DNA of 64,000 nucleotides from contig BSQZ01000079.1 of assembly GCA_033239005.1 (NCBI GenBank), positions 2,876,408-2,940,407 of the forward strand, read 5' to 3'. The first letter of the stretch is position 1. Every line of letters begins with the position of its first letter. Positions 60,513 through 64,000 of the stretch are shown here, piece after piece. This DNA comes from Lamellibrachia satsuma (taxonomy: Eukaryota > Annelida > Polychaeta > Sabellida > Siboglinidae). A model generated the notes under the pieces. That model did no database searches, was not told the origin of the DNA, and saw nothing but the letters and a program-made list of their open reading frames with translations. A program made the position numbers and the translations under genes.

Positions 60513-60604
60513 TTACAAATCGCATAACTTTTCTATTTGTACATGTTTTAATAATTTCGTTAAGTATTTGCACGCACATTAATTTGTATCATAAAGATAC
60601 ATAG

Positions 60605-60942
60605 TTCAGTCATCTGTCATTAACAGTAACTCAGTTAATGCAAGTAATAAGTTAATATTGTCTAATTAGTACGTGAAGTCAACACTGACAACAGACCGAC
60701 ACATTTTCATAAGGCCATAACTTCCACGATTATGAAGATATTTGTATAATTTGTTCAGGGTTTACAAACACATTAAACACGGTCATCAATATACATCAAT
60801 GCGTAACTTAATTTATTCAATTAATGTGTGAATATTGGCTAATTAATGTGCAAAGCGAACAGATTTTGTTAACAGTAGTAGGTAGTCGTAAGTAGGGTCG
60901 TACATATAAACCACATTCATTTATTAATTCGGCGATGCACAC
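60605..60942. other. Non-coding spacer
   Basis: AT-rich sequence between the dispersed repeat and the BEL/Pao LTR; nothing recognised. Confidence 0.6.
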
Positions 60943-61583
60943 TGTTTCGTTTCCGTACAGGTTTTATTGGCGATAACCCGCAACAAAATACATCTGTCGA
61001 ACTGCAAAGAATAATAAGAACAATAAATTAACTTGTTAGGCGAAGTGTATTAAATAAAGCTAACAGTAAGCCTAAGCCTAATTACGCATCATACTAGACT
61101 AACTATCAAAACTACAATAGTACTATACTTTAGAAATAATACAATTATACTGCACTGTATATAGGCGGATAGCACATAGAACGTAGCCTAACAGCGATAG
61201 GCGCACATGACCTACATAAACACGTGTAGCGGCGTGGACAATAAGCTTAGAGCTGTGCTGCTAGCGGGCCGACTTTCGCTAGATGGTACGTAATACGATA
61301 GATGCTATGAAACAAACGAATCTATTACTAAGCTATGTATACATTCTAATTACTACGACAAATACAACTATGTGTACTATAAGTCAATAATCTACAGTTC
61401 TATACTCACATTTAGTGCGTGAAACAGTGGCTAAATTAGAATACGTGATACGGCGAACAGGCGCGCAGGCGAGCAGGCGAGCAGGCGATACGGCGACTGG
61501 CGAATAATGACGCGTGGTCACTAACGAGGTCAAGTCCCTAGCGGCTAAAACGTGTACAATAAACTGGGTAAACTGCCGAAACA
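60943..61583 (-). repeat. 3' LTR of the BEL/Pao element
   Basis: A 641-bp segment starts with TGTTTCG and ends with CGAAACA on the minus strand, a 7-bp perfect terminal inverted repeat beginning TG and ending CA. It is preceded by a purine-rich AGGCAGGAG, the expected priming tract for plus-strand synthesis. An AATAAA signal lies near its end (about 60965). A short tandem of GCGAGCAG lies at about 61465. The 5' LTR is outside the window, so length cannot be cross-checked. Confidence 0.8.
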
Positions 61584-61674
61584 CTCCTGCCTAGCTAATT
61601 GGAAAAAATGAAAATATAAAACATTAGCGGTAAACAGAGCTGTTTGCAATATGATAACGTTCATTTTCTTCGTA

Positions 61675-63161
61675 AGCCGTTGCTCAATTCGTCGTCGGTG
61701 GCGATCAGGCACATCTTGTGAATAGGCCGATCATAGAGCCTTGCGTTGGCTGTTCGCACGGTAGCCTTCCGTACTAGGCCATCAATCACCGGGCTGGACA
61801 GCTGTGACGACGGCACGTTCCCACAGAGCGCGTGGGGCGGCCGCGCCCTTCATCCTGGCTCCAGTAGAAGCACCAAGTCGCCGACTTGCAGGTTCTGCCG
61901 CGAGTGAAACCACTTCGAGCGAGCGATGAGATGCGGCGGCATGTATCTCAGCCACGTCTCCCAGAACAACTGGACACGCTGATGCAGAGCTTTCACAACG
62001 TCTCGCGGATGTGGACGGTCCTCGACAACGGGCTGCGGCACCGTTGGCTGGTCGAAGGTGAAGAATGTCGTTGCCGGTGACCGCAGGTGACCCGACAGGA
62101 TCAGGTCCGTCGGGAAACAGCGGTCTCGAGTTGATGACGTACATCACCTCCGAGAGGAAGGTCTTCCATTCCTCGAAGGTGAATCGGCGCTTGAGGTAGT
62201 TGACGGCAGCATCGAGTCCTCGGCGGCAGCTACGTATGAGGGACTCGACGACACCGTTCATGTGGCTCGCCTTCGGCACGTTGAACTGCCACTCGAAGTG
62301 TGTTCGTTCGGCAGCGAGTTCTCGCTTGAGACGCGAAACGTCTCACGAGTCGATCGCATCACGGAGCGGTCGCTGCGCCCCCTGGAAGTTCTTGCCTCGA
62401 TCACTGAAGACTGTCGTCGGGTGTACTCCTCGGCGTGAGACAAATCGACGCCACGCGAGTAGGAATGATTCAGTGGATGCGCTGCTGGTTAGCTCCAGGT
62501 GGACGACTCGTGTGGTAGTACACGTCACGATCATCACAGATGATTCTGTCGTAACGTTTCTGCTGACTTTTGTCTGTAGCGGTCCGAAAAAGTCAACGGC
62601 CACAGCGGCGAACGGTGGCGTACAGGGGTTTCCTCGGAAGGCAGGTAAGATGCCCATCTGTTGTTGTAGCATGGACTCCCGCCTGGTGCGACAGTACAGA
62701 CATTTACTAGCCACAGACTTCAGCAGTTCTTTCCCATTGCCGATGTGGATTCCTGCCTTGGCGATGTTTGCGAGCACCACTCGGTACCCCTGGTGTAGAT
62801 ATCGTATGTGTTTTCGGCGAGCGTAGAGTTCGACGAGTGGACTGTTTCCTGGAAGGATGATCGGGTGGCACACATCAGGATGCAGAGGCAACTGTCCGAT
62901 GCGTCCCTCGGCGCGGACAATGCCCTTGGCGTCGAGCACTGGAGCGATGCTGGCGAATGTTGAGCGACACGCGGCAAAGTCTTCTCGGAACTCCGACTGG
63001 CAGAGGAAGAAAAGCGCTTGCTGAGCGTCCTTCAGTTCTTCTGCTCCAATCGTTCTGGTATCGGCGCGGTTAACTCTCGGTTGCAGTATTCGTCTCCAGC
63101 GCGCAACGTGGCGGGTAAGGCGGTCCCATTCGCTGACTTGAGCGACGAGTCGATCTTGCAA
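61675..63161 (-). pseudogene. BEL/Pao integrase and C-terminal domain
   Basis: From 63161 downward: an H2C2-type zinc finger (HPDVCHPIILP, then HIRYLHQGYRVVLANI, then CLYCRTRRE). The integrase core follows with DFFGPL (first Asp), FSDRGKNF (second Asp) and MNGVVESLIR (Glu). A TGA near 62343 interrupts the frame between the second Asp and Glu, and the same frame resumes at once. A frameshift near 62065 moves into the frame of ALHQRVQLFWETWLRYMPP and NLQVGDLVLL, the typical BEL C-terminal domain. After another shift, the last recognisable residues (LYDRPIHKMCLIATDDEL) lie at about 61690. The enzyme would insert the cDNA; this copy cannot make it. Confidence 0.9.
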
Positions 63162-64000
63162 TGGTCATGTCGGCGATGCATACATCATTGGCGCGAACAT
63201 GATGTATACGGCGGTGACGTGGCGTGCGAGCTTTCTCGTTGCGACCTTCGATTCGTGTGGCGGCTTCAATCTCAGAGTCTTGTTCGCATGTAGACTCTTG
63301 CGGCCACGTGTCTTCATGTTGACGTAAGAAGAGCGGTCCCTCATGCCAGTACTGGAGTTCACGTATTGAGAGAGGTTTCGTGAGCGCGTCGGCGGCGTTC
63401 ATGTTGGATGGGACGTAGCGAAACTCGTCCATGGAAGCGCGGGTGTGTGTCCTGTATCTCTGAATACGGGCAGACACGACCGGTTTGAAGTTGGCGGAGG
63501 CAGAGCGAACCCACTTCAGGACGGTTTGCGAATCGACCCAGAAGTGTATAGAGTCGAATCCGCCCATGACGTCTTCGATGAACTTTGCGAGTCGAGACAT
63601 GATGACTGGCGGCCATCAACTCCCAACCGTGGAATCGACTTCTTCTTCAGAGGAGCGACGAGTGCTTTCGCCATGACGAATGTCGTCGTCGTGGCGCCGT
63701 TGCTGAGTGGCCAACGTAGCCATAGAACAGCACCGTAGGCATTCGCACCTCCGTCGCTGAAGCAGTGTGGTTGCGGTTTGCCGACGCTATCGTTTGGCTT
63801 CGACACAACGAGGCACTTGAAACTTCACTAACCTTGCATCTGAATCACGTGTGTGTTCCATCGCTGCTTGTCGTCGTCGTCGAGTGGTTCATCCCAAGAC
63901 ACACCACGGCGCCACAAGTCTTGTAGGTCGATGCGGAATGCTAACGAGACAGGCGACAGCATGCCCAGAGGATCCCATATCTTCGCGACGAGACTCAGTA
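63070..64000 (-). pseudogene. BEL/Pao RT end and RNase H, frameshifted
   Basis: At the window edge the minus strand encodes IWDPLGMLSPVSLAFRIDLQ, the connection region after RT, to a stop at 63828. Another frame supplies HCFSDGGANAYGAVLWLR (RNase H strand with catalytic Asp) and KALVAPLKKKSIPRL. Two small shifts near 63631 and 63605 follow before FWVDSQTVLKWVRS and RYVPSNMNAADALTKPLS, both classic BEL RNase H motifs. Another shift separates this from the integrase frame near 63160-63200. Confidence 0.9.

Larger units (their letters stand above)
60943..64000 (-). mobile_element. BEL/Pao LTR retrotransposon, 3' part, decayed (runs off window)
   Basis: On the minus strand the order is end of RT, RNase H, integrase zinc finger, integrase core, and the BEL-type C-terminal domain, then a 3' LTR. 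The domain order and the RNase H/integrase signatures are those of BEL/Pao elements. Frameshifts and at least one in-frame stop disable the copy. The 5' LTR, Gag, protease and most of RT must lie beyond 64000. Confidence 0.92.

Noticed and set aside
60068..60604. A 178-codon plus-strand frame across the right edge of the array
   Set aside because: Its first third is U6 antisense and the rest is the dispersed repeat; the length is an accident of the junction.

Overview
The window is eukaryotic, almost certainly from an invertebrate animal. There is no operon-like gene density. Introns have GT/AG borders, microsatellites are common, and several classes of metazoan transposable element are recognisable: MULE, Ty3/gypsy-like, BEL/Pao and a family of intron-containing transposase-like genes. 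The dominating feature is an array of U6 spliceosomal RNA genes. I cannot name the species from sequence alone, and I found no intact host protein-coding gene.

Layout. (1) 1-4960 is AT-rich non-coding DNA with simple repeats. (2) 4971-7922 is a complete MULE-type DNA transposon: 10-bp target duplication, inverted ends built from a 16-bp repeated motif, and a frameshifted transposase. (3) 7933-14480 is mostly AT-rich and gene-free, with two dispersed repeats (8323-8618 and about 9097-9260) that have partners near the U6 array. (4) 14483-14776 (minus) is a relic of a RecQ-like helicase with a mutated Walker A. (5) 15214-18495 (minus) is a rearranged, decayed Ty3/gypsy-like retrotransposon, fused at 18495 to copy A of a transposase-like gene (18495-19603). 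(6) 19605-20030 is a palindrome-rich repeat; 20265-20393 is a compound microsatellite; 21081-21096 is a histone-type 3' stem-loop with no histone gene beside it. (7) 21915-24120 and 24910-26960 are copies B and C of the transposase-like gene, each followed by a linker and then by U6-unit sequence. (8) 27170-60223 is a tandem array with a unit of about 1739 bp. Each unit carries one U6 snRNA gene on the minus strand with a TATA box at -34 to -25 and a T-run terminator. There are 18 full-length copies, 14 of them identical over 107 nt, plus three truncated ones. (9) 60229-60512 is an inverted partner of 8323-8618. (10) 60943-64000 (minus) is the 3' part of a decayed BEL/Pao retrotransposon with a clear 3' LTR; it runs off the window.

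The biology of the window is therefore dosage and homogenisation of U6 genes. The array shows unequal exchange (two spacer subtypes, a recombinant unit, a two-unit higher-order pattern), a few copies damaged in functionally critical U6 positions, and a left edge where U6 spacer and transposon have been fused at short microhomologies, one of them inside the loop of a 77-nt hairpin present in every spacer.
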